Positions 35,774 to 43,960 of a stretch of DNA of 64,000 bases are shown in pieces (position 1 is the first letter of the stretch; the number at the start of each line of letters is the position of its first letter). The stretch lies in NCBI GenBank assembly GCA_017469845.1, contig JAFUFP010000041.1, positions 62,001-126,000 of the forward strand, read 5' to 3'. Under the pieces are notes generated by a model. That model did no database searches and was not told the DNA's origin. It saw only the letters and a program-made list of their open reading frames with translations. The translations under genes and the position numbers were made by a program. The stretch comes from Bacteroidales bacterium (GTDB taxonomy: Bacteria; Bacteroidota; Bacteroidia; Bacteroidales; UBA932).

Positions 35774-35781
35774 TAAATTTG
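35774..35781 (+). promoter_or_regulatory. sufS operon promoter -7 box
   Basis: TAAATTTG, 21 nt upstream of the sufS ATG. It lies close to and diverges from the ruvA promoter. Confidence 0.6.
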
Positions 35782-35802
35782 TCTCCCTTTAGAATTTGAG
35801 AA

Positions 35803-37026
35803 ATGAATGTTAATGAGTTAAGAAATTTTTTCCCGGCTCTTGAAACGGAAATCTTCGGAAAGAAGTTGGTTTATTTCGATAACGCGGCTTCTTCCCAGAG
35901 GTATATTCGTGCCGTAAAGCGCCAGGAAGATCTTTCTCTTCATTGTAACGCCAATATTCATCGCGCAGTACATAAGCTTTCTGCAGATGCGACTGAGGAA
36001 TATGAGTCTACCAGAAATGCTGTAAAAGATTTTTTGAACGCTTCCTCCAGGGAAGAGATAGTGTTCACTTCCGGCACCACAAATTCCATCAATTTGGTCG
36101 CTTTCTCTTTCGGTGAAACGTTCATCCACGAAGGTGATGAAATAGTGGTTTCCGAAGCGGAGCATCATTCCGATATAGTACCCTGGCAGATGCTATGTTC
36201 GCGCAAGAATGCCGTCCTCAAGGTCATAAAGGTAGATGACAACGGAATTCTGGATATAGATTCTCTGACTTCAGCGCTTTCCGAAAGGACAAGGATTGTT
36301 GCGGTAACACACATATCCAATGTCCTTGGATTGGTCAATCCGGTAAGAGAAATCATTTCGATTTGCCATTCAAAAGGAATTCCAGTTCTTATTGACGGTG
36401 CCCAGGGTATAGTACATCAAAGGGTTGATGTTCAGGAACTTGATTGTGATTTTTACGCTTTTTCGGGTCACAAGATTTACGCTTCAACCGGTACTGGAGT
36501 ACTATATGGCAAAAAGAAGTGGTTGGAAGCGATGATACCTTATATGGGTGGGGGTGAAATGATAGATCATGTAAGTTTTTCCGGAACTACTTATGCTCCT
36601 CTTCCCGGAAAATTTGAAGCAGGTACCCAGAATTTCAATTCCATCCCTACTTTAAAAGACTCTATTGAGTTATTTAAATTGCTACAAGATAATGAGTTGA
36701 AACTTTATTGCGATAAAGTCTCCTCTTTCATGTACGACGCATTGACATCTGACTCCAGAATCAAGCTGTATGGTGTTCCATGTGGAACAGTTTCCAAGAT
36801 ACCGCTATATTCGATTACGGTGAAAGGTGTTCATCATGAAGACCTTGCGCTTCTTTTGGATAAAATGGGAATAGCTACAAGATCCGGTCAGATGTGCGCT
36901 GAACCCCTTATGGACCGTTTCGGAGTCACTGGAATGTTGAGAATATCTTTGGCCCCTTACAATACGATGGAAGAAGCTCAGTATTTCATAAAGTGCCTGG
37001 ACAAGGCGATAGCTATGCTGTCTTAA
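35803..37026 (+). CDS. sufS: Cysteine desulfurase SufS
   Basis: 407 residues, fold-type I PLP enzyme. The PLP lysine is in FSGHKIYASTGTG, the substrate-cofactor region is EAEHHSDIVPWQ, and the catalytic Cys lies in TRSGQMCAEPLMDRFG near residue 365, the short-loop arrangement of group II (SufS/CsdA) enzymes that need SufE. It supplies sulfane sulfur for Fe-S cluster assembly. It is first in the operon with sufE, a DUF59 gene and folK; sufBCD are not in the window. The third parS-like site lies in its coding sequence. Confidence 0.95.
   Translation: MNVNELRNFFPALETEIFGKKLVYFDNAASSQRYIRAVKRQEDLSLHCNANIHRAVHKLSADATEEYESTRNAVKDFLNASSREEIVFTSGTTNSINLVAFSFGETFIHEGDEIVVSEAEHHSDIVPWQMLCSRKNAVLKVIKVDDNGILDIDSLTSALSERTRIVAVTHISNVLGLVNPVREIISICHSKGIPVLIDGAQGIVHQRVDVQELDCDFYAFSGHKIYASTGTGVLYGKKKWLEAMIPYMGGGEMIDHVSFSGTTYAPLPGKFEAGTQNFNSIPTLKDSIELFKLLQDNELKLYCDKVSSFMYDALTSDSRIKLYGVPCGTVSKIPLYSITVKGVHHEDLALLLDKMGIATRSGQMCAEPLMDRFGVTGMLRISLAPYNTMEEAQYFIKCLDKAIAMLS
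36774..36789. other. parS-like site 3, one mismatch, inside sufS
   Basis: TGTTCCATGTGGAACA differs from the two perfect sites by one base in the centre (T for C) and is read as VPCGT in SufS. It lies 1.7 kb from site 2. A weak or decayed parS copy is likely. Confidence 0.5.
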
Positions 37027-37038
37027 TTTTGAATTGAA

Positions 37039-37476
37039 ATGGAAGGAATCAATAGCAATAAATCTTTGGCCGAAGTAGAGAACGGAATCATCGAGGACTT
37101 CTCTATGTATGAAGAATGGCTTGACAAGTACGAATATCTCATCGATTTGGGAAAGAACCTCGAACCTTATCCTGAGTCGGCAAGAACAGAGGACAGGCTC
37201 ATCAAAGGTTGCCAGTCCCGTGTTTGGCTCGACTCCAAGTTTGAAGACGGTAAGTTGTACTTCGCTGCCGACAGTGACGCCATCATAACAAAAGGCATCA
37301 TCTCTCTTCTGATAAGTGTGTATTCAGGAAGAACTCCCCAGGAGATCCTTTCTTCCGACTTTTCATTCATAGACAAGATCGGTCTGAAGGAAAATCTGTC
37401 CCCCACACGCTCAAACGGTCTGGTTTCGATGATTTCGACCATAAAAGCCCTTGCATTGGAAAAAAGTAACGTTTAA
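37039..37476 (+). CDS. sufE: Sulfur acceptor SufE
   Basis: 145 residues. The acceptor Cys is in LIKGCQSRVWLDSKF (~residue 57), followed by the conserved ITKGIISLLISVYSGRTPQEIL. SufE takes persulfide from SufS and stimulates it. The gene starts 12 nt after the sufS stop. Confidence 0.95.
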   Translation: MEGINSNKSLAEVENGIIEDFSMYEEWLDKYEYLIDLGKNLEPYPESARTEDRLIKGCQSRVWLDSKFEDGKLYFAADSDAIITKGIISLLISVYSGRTPQEILSSDFSFIDKIGLKENLSPTRSNGLVSMISTIKALALEKSNV

Positions 37477-37487
37477 TTGATTTTCTG

Positions 37488-38012
37488 ATGAGTTTGAAAG
37501 ACCTTTTTTCAAAGTCCGATAATACTGTAGAAAACACCCCTACAGATGCTTCTAAGGCGGTTTTTGAAGATAATAAACCGACAGATGAGGCCTCTGAGAA
37601 TCCCGTTTCCGGAAAAACTGTGGACCCCTCATCGGGAAAAACGGATTCTGAAGGGGCTGTCGAGGCTTCCACTTCTGAAGTTCTGACTCCCGAAGATGTC
37701 AAGAATCTGGCCCCGCTTTATTCTGACGTGGTCCTTGCTCTGAAGCAGGTTTATGATCCGGAGATTCCCGTCAACATATATGACCTGGGTCTTATCTATG
37801 AGCTGAACATAAACAAGGCTCATGATGTTTACATCAAGATGACCTTCACAGCTCCTAACTGTCCGATGGCCGATGATGTGATGATGGATGTCAAGACTTC
37901 GGTTGAAGACGTACCCGGTATCAAGTCCTGTACGATCGACCTCACCTTCGAACCCGTATGGGATCAGAGCATGCTTTCGGAAGAAGCAAGGGTGGAATTG
38001 GGTTTTGACTGA
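37488..38012 (+). CDS. DUF59/MIP18-family iron-sulfur carrier (SufT-like) with acidic N-terminal extension
   Basis: 174 residues. The C-terminal ~105 residues form the MIP18/DUF59 domain (VVLALKQVYDPEIPVNIYDLGLIYELNI, FTAPNCPMADDVMMDVKTSVEDVPGI) with the conserved DPE motif and the reactive Cys in APNCPMAD. The first ~70 residues are Ser/Thr/Glu-rich, without predicted structure. Domain relatives help mature Fe-S proteins. It lies 11 nt behind sufE and is probably SufT-like, but the N-terminal extension is not a usual SufT feature. Confidence 0.88.
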   Translation: MSLKDLFSKSDNTVENTPTDASKAVFEDNKPTDEASENPVSGKTVDPSSGKTDSEGAVEASTSEVLTPEDVKNLAPLYSDVVLALKQVYDPEIPVNIYDLGLIYELNINKAHDVYIKMTFTAPNCPMADDVMMDVKTSVEDVPGIKSCTIDLTFEPVWDQSMLSEEARVELGFD

Positions 38013-38016
38013 TACG

Positions 38017-38508
38017 ATGGATAAACTCGGAGTATATCTTTCATTGGGTTCGAATATCGGAGACAGGGAGAAGTATCTCCGTGCGGCGATATCCAGATTG
38101 GAAGAATACTTTCTCTGCGGAGCAGTCGTTTCTTCATTTTTGGAAACGGAACCTTGGGGATTCGAATGTGAAAACAATTTCATCAATTGCGTGGTCCGTT
38201 TCGACATTCCTTCCGCCGATCAGAATCCCTACCTTCATTGTCATAGGATTTTGTCGGTATGCAAGGAGATTGAGTCTTCGTTGGGAAGGGAACAGAATGT
38301 GGAATTCGACAGCCAGGGGAAAAGAGTTTATCATTCAAGACCCATTGATATTGACATAATTTTTTATGGAAACGAGGAGGTTGATCTGCCGGATCTGAAG
38401 GTTCCTCATCCTCTTGCCGGAGAAAGGGATTTCGTATTGATTCCGCTTGCCGAGGTGGCAAAAGAAGGCATAAAGGACAGATTTCCCCGCATATTTTCCT
38501 CAAAATGA
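38017..38508 (+). CDS. folK: 2-amino-4-hydroxy-6-hydroxymethyldihydropteridine pyrophosphokinase
   Basis: 163 residues from MDKLGVYLSLGSNIGDR; the in-frame codons upstream overlap the previous gene and are rejected. The HPPK signature is RPIDIDIIFYGNEEVDLPDLKVPHP, with the two metal-binding Asp residues in DIDI. It adds pyrophosphate to the pterin precursor of folate. The start is 4 nt after the DUF59 stop, so it shares the suf transcript, an arrangement without obvious functional logic. Confidence 0.94.
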   Translation: MDKLGVYLSLGSNIGDREKYLRAAISRLEEYFLCGAVVSSFLETEPWGFECENNFINCVVRFDIPSADQNPYLHCHRILSVCKEIESSLGREQNVEFDSQGKRVYHSRPIDIDIIFYGNEEVDLPDLKVPHPLAGERDFVLIPLAEVAKEGIKDRFPRIFSSK

Positions 38509-38509
38509 T

Positions 38510-38517
38510 TATTTTTG
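38510..38517 (+). promoter_or_regulatory. glyS promoter -7 box
   Basis: TATTTTTG, beginning one base after the folK stop and 27 nt before the glyS ATG. Confidence 0.55.
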
Positions 38518-38544
38518 CATCCTCAATAAAATAAAAGAAGTAAG

Positions 38545-40083
38545 ATGACACAGGAAGAACTTTTCAAGATTCTGGTTGCCCATTGCAAGGAGTATGGTTT
38601 CATATTCCCTTCCAGCGAAATCTATGACGGTCTGGCTGCCGTTTATGATTATGGTCAGATGGGTGTTGAACTCAAAAACAACATAAAGAGATATTGGTGG
38701 GAAGCCATGACACGTCTCCATGAGAACGTTGTCGGAATCGATTCCTGCGTTTTCATGCATCCCAAAACATGGGTAGCTTCAGGTCATGTGGCCGCTTTCA
38801 ATGATCCTCTCATCGACAACAAGGATTCAAAGAAGAGGTACAGAGCCGACAATCTCATTGAGGATTACCTCGGAAAGATCGAGGAGAAGATGAACAAGGA
38901 AGTCGAAAAAGGTCGCCGCAAGTTCGGTGAGAATTTCGATGAGGCCAAATTCCGTGAGACCAATCCCAACATTCTCCGTGAGAAGAAGAAATACGATGAA
39001 GTTCATGAGCGTTATCTCGCAGCAGAGAATGCCAATGACCTCAAGGCTTATCGTGACATCATAGTTGATTGCGGTATCGTCTGCCCCATTTCCGGAACAG
39101 CGAACTGGACTGAAGTCCGTCAGTTCAACCTCATGTTCAGCACTTCCATCAGCAATACCGGAGCCAACGATGACAAGATATATCTCCGTCCTGAAACTGC
39201 CCAGGGTATCTTTGTCGAGTACCTCAATGTGCAGAAGACCGGCCGTATGAAGATTCCTTTCGGAATAGCCCAGATCGGTAAGGCTTTCCGCAATGAGATC
39301 GTTGCCCGTCAGTTCATATTCCGTATGAGGGAATTCGAGCAGATGGAAATGGAATTCTTCTGCAAGCCCGGAACCGAAATGGAATGGTTCAAGGCATGGA
39401 AGGAAAACCGTATGAAGTGGCATGTCAACCTCGGTATGGGAGCGGAGAACTACCGTTTCCACGATCACGAGAAACTTGCCCACTATGCGAATGCGGCTAC
39501 CGATATAGAGTTCAATTTCCCGTTCGGATTCAAGGAACTTGAGGGTATTCATTCAAGGACCGACTTCGATCTTGGAAATCATCAGAAACTCAGCGGAAAG
39601 AAGATCCAGTACTACGATCCCGAGACTCAGGAAAGCTATGTTCCTTATTGCGTCGAGACTTCAATCGGAGTGGACAGGATGTTCCTTGCCGTTCTCTCAC
39701 ATTCATACAATGTGGAGCAGCTTGAAAACGGAGAATCAAGGGTTGTTCTCAGCATTCCCGCTCCTTTGGCTCCTGTCAAGGTCGCTGTTCTTCCCCTCGT
39801 GAAGAAGGACGGTCTTCCCGAGAAGGCACAGGAGGTCGTCAATCTTCTGAAGTACGACTTCGCTTATCAGTATGATGAGAAAGATTCCATAGGAAAGCGT
39901 TATCGTCGTCAGGATGCCATCGGAACTCCTTTCTGCGTCACCATCGACAACGAGACAATGCAGGACAATTGCGTCACCGTCCGTGACCGCGACACCATGC
40001 AGCAGCAGAGGGTTCCCATCGCTGAGCTTCGTGACCTGATTGACAAGAAGGTCAATATGGTCAATCTCCTGAGGAACCTGTAG
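38545..40083 (+). CDS. glyS: Glycyl-tRNA synthetase, homodimeric class II type
   Basis: 512 residues. Motif 1 and the insertion domain are followed by motif 2 (FRNEIVARQFIFRMREFEQMEMEFF) and motif 3 (VETSIGVDRMFLAVL), then the anticodon-binding domain (~400-500, VAVLPLVKKDGLPEKAQEVVNLLKYDF). This is the eukaryote/archaea-like single-chain form also used in Bacteroidota, not the alpha2beta2 form. It is a single-gene unit with its own promoter and terminator. Confidence 0.97.
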   Translation: MTQEELFKILVAHCKEYGFIFPSSEIYDGLAAVYDYGQMGVELKNNIKRYWWEAMTRLHENVVGIDSCVFMHPKTWVASGHVAAFNDPLIDNKDSKKRYRADNLIEDYLGKIEEKMNKEVEKGRRKFGENFDEAKFRETNPNILREKKKYDEVHERYLAAENANDLKAYRDIIVDCGIVCPISGTANWTEVRQFNLMFSTSISNTGANDDKIYLRPETAQGIFVEYLNVQKTGRMKIPFGIAQIGKAFRNEIVARQFIFRMREFEQMEMEFFCKPGTEMEWFKAWKENRMKWHVNLGMGAENYRFHDHEKLAHYANAATDIEFNFPFGFKELEGIHSRTDFDLGNHQKLSGKKIQYYDPETQESYVPYCVETSIGVDRMFLAVLSHSYNVEQLENGESRVVLSIPAPLAPVKVAVLPLVKKDGLPEKAQEVVNLLKYDFAYQYDEKDSIGKRYRRQDAIGTPFCVTIDNETMQDNCVTVRDRDTMQQQRVPIAELRDLIDKKVNMVNLLRNL

Positions 40084-40103
40084 CGGTTCACCATCAACAT
40101 CTG

Positions 40104-40140
40104 AAGGGTCCTTTCAATGAGGGGGCCCTTTTTTGTTTTT
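40104..40140 (+). terminator. Terminator of glyS
   Basis: AAGGGTCC (40104-40111) pairs with GGGCCCTT (40123-40130; one G-T pair) followed by TTTTGTTTTTT. Confidence 0.85.
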
Positions 40141-40147
40141 TAAGTGT

Positions 40148-40155
40148 TATCTTTG
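40148..40155 (+). promoter_or_regulatory. Promoter -7 box of the TPR regulator gene
   Basis: TATCTTTG, 15 nt upstream of the ATG at 40171. It rules out the upstream GTG at 40144. Confidence 0.6.
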
Positions 40156-40170
40156 TGCTCGTTCCAACTA

Positions 40171-41841
40171 ATGAAGGTTATGAGAAAAACGGCTCTGTTG
40201 CTACTTTTTCCTTTGTCATTGACACTTTCCCTGTATTCATGTTCAAACCGCTCCCAAAGAGCGATTATGGACGAATTGGGGCAAGTTGTGGAAACTTCCC
40301 CGGACAGTGTGTTGTCCGTATTGGGTAAGATGGACAAGGGAAAACTCTCTTCGCAAAGGCTTCAGGCGGATTATATACTCCTCAATACGATCGCTCTCAG
40401 TGAAGCGTACGGCAACATTCCTCTCGCTGACGAGCCTTCTCTGAGGAAAGCGGCTGAATTTTTCGGCAGCAAAGGACCGGAAGACAAGGCTACAAAGGCG
40501 TATTATCACCTTGGCAAGATGCAGTTGGAATCCGGTAATCCCGGAGGTGCCCTCGTTTCTCTGTCAAAGGCTGAAAATCTTTCAAAGGATGATTATCAGA
40601 GCGGCAGAATATGCAGGGAAATAGCCAAGACCTTCAATTATCTAATGAACAATGCGGATGAGGCCTCATATATGAAGAAGGCGGCTGAATATTTCGCGAA
40701 GGCCGGGTATACGGACGAAAGCGGAATGGCTCTTCTTCAGACGGGTCAGGCTTATTTCAATCTCGGAGATTATGATTCCGCCGAGGAAATATACAAATCC
40801 GTTCTCTATACCTCCCACCAGAACAGGGACACTCTTTTGGAGGTGAATACGCTCCGCGCTTATTCTTCTCTCAACCTTTCCAAATCCGAGCAGGATCCCG
40901 TACTTGCCATCAATATGCTTGCAAGGGTTTCGGATCAGCTCGGCTTCACTTTATCTTCTACGGACAAGGGTAACCTCGCATATGCCTATTGTCTTCTGGG
41001 CAGAAATTCCCAGGCGGACAAGTGGTTGGCGGAGGCCTTACGGAGCGCCGAATCAGACGATCAGCGCAATAATTTGAGATTCAGGGAATATCAGATCAAA
41101 GCCAGGGAAGGGAACAATTCCGGAGCTCTTTCCGCATTGGAGAGCGTGATGGAAAACAATAATGAATCCATGAATTCCGCCCTCATCCAGTCCGTCATTT
41201 CTTCTCAGAAGAGTTATTACGAGAAAGAAACCTCGACTGCAAGAGAAAAGCTCGAATCAGCGAGATTGAGGTTCTACATACTGGTCCTTTTCATCTTTAT
41301 CCTTGCCATCATCGGGTACAACTATTACAGGCTCCAAAGACTCCGTGTCCAGAAGGAATTGTCCGAAGAAAAAGCGGAAACCGAACGTGTCATGTCTTTG
41401 GCTGAAGATCTCCGCAAGCAGCTTCAGGAAGTGAGCAACCAGCCTTCCGGAAAGATGTCGGAGAACTTCGAAGTACTTGAAAGGCTCTGCGAACAGTTCT
41501 ACATATATGAGGGAACGGACAACCTTCAGCCGAAAATCCTCAAGGAAGTCAATTCCATCATAGATGAACTCCGCAGCAATCCGGCTTATCTTGAGCAGAT
41601 ACTGAACAGCAATTCAAACGGAATAATGAAGAAGTTCCGCTCCCAGTTCCCGTTGCTCAAGGAAGAAGATATACGGCTTTTCTGTTTCAATGCGGCCGGT
41701 CTTTCTTCGACCACCATTTCCACTCTGTTCGGAAAGGACAAGCAGTATATCTACAACAGACTTTACCGTCTCAAAGGACGTATTTCTTCATCGAACGCTC
41801 CGGACAAGGATCTGTTCATGAAGTATATTTCCAAGGGATAG
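40171..41841 (+). CDS. Membrane-spanning TPR protein with C-terminal helix-turn-helix-like domain
   Basis: 556 residues from MKVMRKTALLLL (or 553 from the ATG at 40180). A signal peptide ends at LYSCSN, a lipobox-like Cys. The extracytoplasmic part (~25-365) holds TPR-like repeats (KAYYHLGKMQLESGNPGGALVSLSKAE, ALLQTGQAYFNLGDYDSAEEIYKSVL). A membrane helix at ~370-392 (FYILVLFIFILAIIGYNYY) leads to a coiled coil (~393-440), and the last ~120 residues end in a LuxR/HTH-like segment (LSSTTISTLFGKDKQYIYNRLYRLKGRI). Such proteins in Bacteroidota are thought to signal across the inner membrane to DNA; the ligand and target genes are unknown. Lipidation at the Cys and a spanning helix are both plausible but not proven. 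Confidence 0.8.
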   Translation: MKVMRKTALLLLFPLSLTLSLYSCSNRSQRAIMDELGQVVETSPDSVLSVLGKMDKGKLSSQRLQADYILLNTIALSEAYGNIPLADEPSLRKAAEFFGSKGPEDKATKAYYHLGKMQLESGNPGGALVSLSKAENLSKDDYQSGRICREIAKTFNYLMNNADEASYMKKAAEYFAKAGYTDESGMALLQTGQAYFNLGDYDSAEEIYKSVLYTSHQNRDTLLEVNTLRAYSSLNLSKSEQDPVLAINMLARVSDQLGFTLSSTDKGNLAYAYCLLGRNSQADKWLAEALRSAESDDQRNNLRFREYQIKAREGNNSGALSALESVMENNNESMNSALIQSVISSQKSYYEKETSTAREKLESARLRFYILVLFIFILAIIGYNYYRLQRLRVQKELSEEKAETERVMSLAEDLRKQLQEVSNQPSGKMSENFEVLERLCEQFYIYEGTDNLQPKILKEVNSIIDELRSNPAYLEQILNSNSNGIMKKFRSQFPLLKEEDIRLFCFNAAGLSSTTISTLFGKDKQYIYNRLYRLKGRISSSNAPDKDLFMKYISKG

Positions 41842-41871
41842 TATCCCTCCCGGACAATACACGACGGCATA

Positions 41872-42014
41872 TACAAAACAAACGGGCACTTGACCAGCAA
41901 ACCAATTTAGTCAAATGCCCGTTCTGAATTTTCTGGCAATTCAGTGCCACCTTTAATATTTTATTTCAAACTTATCAGTTTGGTATTTCAGGGCTTGTTC
42001 AGCGCCTTTTTTAC
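41872..42014 (-). ncRNA. Candidate orphan small RNA, ~140 nt
   Basis: In a 444-nt gene-free stretch a minus-strand promoter is followed, ~90 nt later, by a strong hairpin: AACGGGCA-(T)-TTGAC with GTCAA-(G)-TGCCCGTT (41881-41923), then TTTGTTTTGT on the minus strand. In between lie CTGAATT-N7-AATTCAG and CAAAC-N6-GTTTG hairpins. No open reading frame is present. Size and layout suit a regulatory sRNA or a 6S-like RNA; it should be compared with the Bacteroidales-1 and 6S-Flavo families, which I cannot do by eye. Confidence 0.5.
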
Positions 42015-42019
42015 AATAG

Positions 42020-42050
42020 CAAAGGTACGGCGATATTCCTATGCCACCAA
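42020..42050 (-). promoter_or_regulatory. Promoter of the candidate small RNA
   Basis: Minus strand TTG (42048-42050), 20-nt spacer, TACCTTTG (42020-42027), matching the Bacteroidota consensus. No protein gene lies downstream on that strand before the glyS region. Confidence 0.55.
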
Positions 42051-42232
42051 CTTTTTTCCTTTGTAAAAACTCTCACACCTTAAAAAATATATACTGATTA
42101 TCAATTAGTTATAAAATTTAATTCTCCCAAAAAACTCTCATCTTTGTAAATAATTGTAAATCAGTTAATTGTATAATTAATTAAAAATAAATCATTTATC
42201 TATTTTAGCCATTTCCCGCAAAATTTCTCAAC
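42051..42232. other. AT-rich gene-free stretch
   Basis: Very AT-rich, with no open frame, no clear DnaA-box cluster and no perfect promoter. ATCTTTG at about 42140 is one base short of a plus-strand -7 box. Confidence 0.4.
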
Positions 42233-42270
42233 AAAAAAATCCCCACCATGTGGCAGGGATCCTTATGGGG
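42233..42270 (-). terminator. Terminator of the DUF4923-like gene
   Basis: Minus strand CCCCA (42266-42270 side) pairs with TGGGG (42241-42245 side) around an inner GGATCC-containing loop and is followed by a run of seven T (complement of 42233-42239). Confidence 0.6.
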
Positions 42271-42285
42271 TATTTTGGAATGAAA

Positions 42286-42828
42286 TCAGTCCTTTTCAAG
42301 AGAACATCCGATTTGCATTCTGTTGTATTGTCCGGATAAGGAATGGATGGATTTCAGTACATCGCTCCGCTTCCCCGCCTTTGAAAGAGATTTCCTCAAG
42401 AAGGTGAGGAATCTTGATTCTTCGAACAGCATACAGCACTGCGATGAGGTGCCGTTGACGGTGCCTGTCATCGAAAGATAATTCATATTCTTGCCGAACT
42501 GAAGCTGGATTCTGCTGCCTCCGTCAAGAGTTCTCCAAGTCCCTTCCAATGGGATTCCCATGAATGTGCAGTTGAAAGAGTAGTCTTCGTTGAAGGAGAA
42601 AGTCATGCTTCCTTCATGGATTCCCGCTTCTTGAAGATATTCGTCAATCCTATCTTTCATTCCTGACGAAACCGCTTTTCCTGCCACGTTCGAATAGATG
42701 TCGTCATCTCCGAAATCAATGGCCGAACCCTCAAACGACCATTGACCGGGAATCTGGACCGCCTCATTTGCTGAAGCGGCAAGTGGCAAAAGAAAACATG
42801 CGAATAAAATCGTGAGGAGCCTACTCAT
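42286..42828 (-). CDS. Exported lipocalin-like protein, DUF4923-like
   Basis: 180 residues with a signal peptide (MSRLLTILFACFLLPLAASANE). The body has the pattern of a small beta-barrel that starts IPGQWSFEGSAIDF, contains GTWRTLDGGSRIQLQFG, and is followed by a helical C-terminus. This resembles DUF4923 proteins common in Bacteroidales, for which no function is established. It lies 28 nt behind the ThiL-like gene on the same strand. Confidence 0.7.
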   Translation of the reverse strand: MSRLLTILFACFLLPLAASANEAVQIPGQWSFEGSAIDFGDDDIYSNVAGKAVSSGMKDRIDEYLQEAGIHEGSMTFSFNEDYSFNCTFMGIPLEGTWRTLDGGSRIQLQFGKNMNYLSMTGTVNGTSSQCCMLFEESRFLTFLRKSLSKAGKRSDVLKSIHSLSGQYNRMQIGCSLEKD

Positions 42829-42856
42829 ACCTTTGGTCCGGAATTCATCAGAAGGA

Positions 42857-43867
42857 TCAGTCTTCGTCTTCGTTCTTCCATCCCTGGGCTTTCATCGGCA
42901 ATTCCACTCCTTCAGGAGTAACGAGGACGCAGCCGACCTCCTTTTTTGCGAGGTGTCCGATGATGTCGAAAGTCTGAAGATCGTGACGCAACTTTTCCAT
43001 CTGCATGATCGGAACGCAGAAGAGCAGTCTATAGTCATTCCCTCCGTTCATTGCCGCTGAAATCGGATCCACGTCGATTTCTTTGCCCAATGAGAAGGAA
43101 TTTCCTTCGAAAGGAATTCTGTCGGCATATATTTTTACGCCCAGACCGCTATCCCGTGATATTCTCATGCAGGCATCGGCCAATCCATGTTTCACGAGCG
43201 TTCCGCCGGAGGGGGTTATTCCGCTTTCTTCGAGTGTTTTCAGGACATATGGACTCAATTCAGGTTTGAGGTACGAACCTACTATCATCTTGTAGGGAGA
43301 AAGGTCAGGTTCCTTACCGGTTTGGTCGAACTGCTTCTTTCCCCTTTCCAGGACCTGCATACCCAGATATGCGGCACCGAGGCTTCCGCTGACGCATATG
43401 AGGTCCTTGCTTTGCGGAGAAGGGCTGTTTTCGCAGAAATATTCACTCTTCTCTCCACTCATTCCAATTCCTATTGAAAGGCCGTTTTTCGAAGGTGCCA
43501 GTTCCAGCGAAACGCTTCCGTATGAATAATCCTTTGCGGCGGATATCATACCCTCCCAAAGTTCCTTTATGTGACCGTAATCCAGTTTGGCCGATATTCC
43601 CAATTTGACATCAAGGGTTCTGGGGTGGGCACATTTGGAATACAGATAAGCGCTTGCCACTGTGACGCATTTGTATCCCAAGTGTTTGAGGGGAAAATAT
43701 ACCAAATCGAAGTCCACGCCTTCAAGGAAGAGTTCATTTCCCGTGATTACAACCGAACCTTTCTTGGGCGTAAAAGAACTGTTCCCGTGAGAATCGAATG
43801 GAGTTCCTGAATATAACTGTCCGATCGCTCTTTCAATACCTATTTCTGAAAAATTGTTTTCGCTCAT
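42857..43867 (-). CDS. AIR-synthase/ThiL-like protein lacking metal-ATP residues
   Basis: 336 residues. The backbone aligns with thiamine-monophosphate kinase (EGVDFDLVYFPLKHLGYKCVTVASAYLYSKCAHPR corresponds to EGVHFDL..PLKHLGYKA..NFSDIYAMNG.P). But the acidic motifs that bind Mg-ATP are gone: GDDAA is replaced by the FDSHGNSS region, the NxSD Asp is absent (ASAYLY) and GGDTT is replaced by SVSLELAPS. The C-terminal AIRS_C region is still recognisable. It probably has no kinase activity; a regulatory or changed-substrate role is possible. It is transcribed leftward with the DUF4923-like gene. Confidence 0.75.
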   Translation of the reverse strand: MSENNFSEIGIERAIGQLYSGTPFDSHGNSSFTPKKGSVVITGNELFLEGVDFDLVYFPLKHLGYKCVTVASAYLYSKCAHPRTLDVKLGISAKLDYGHIKELWEGMISAAKDYSYGSVSLELAPSKNGLSIGIGMSGEKSEYFCENSPSPQSKDLICVSGSLGAAYLGMQVLERGKKQFDQTGKEPDLSPYKMIVGSYLKPELSPYVLKTLEESGITPSGGTLVKHGLADACMRISRDSGLGVKIYADRIPFEGNSFSLGKEIDVDPISAAMNGGNDYRLLFCVPIMQMEKLRHDLQTFDIIGHLAKKEVGCVLVTPEGVELPMKAQGWKNEDED

Positions 43868-43905
43868 CGCAAGACGGAATTTGAACTGTTGATAGAGATT
43901 TCAGG

Positions 43906-43913
43906 CAAAAATA
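43906..43913 (-). promoter_or_regulatory. Promoter -7 box of the ThiL-like gene
   Basis: Minus strand TATTTTTG, 38 nt upstream of the ATG. Confidence 0.5.
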
Positions 43914-43960
43914 ACTCTTTTTACGCGAATCTCGGGCATATGACGCATTTTATCTTTCGG

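Noticed and set aside
42051-42232. AT-rich stretch near 42.1 kb as an alternative replication origin
   Set aside because: No cluster of DnaA-box-like 9-mers is present, unlike 25.1-25.4 kb.
43189-43200. TGTTTCACGAGC, a possible fourth parS half-site
   Set aside because: Only the left half matches and the right arm is not symmetric, unlike the three sites at 34.7-36.8 kb.
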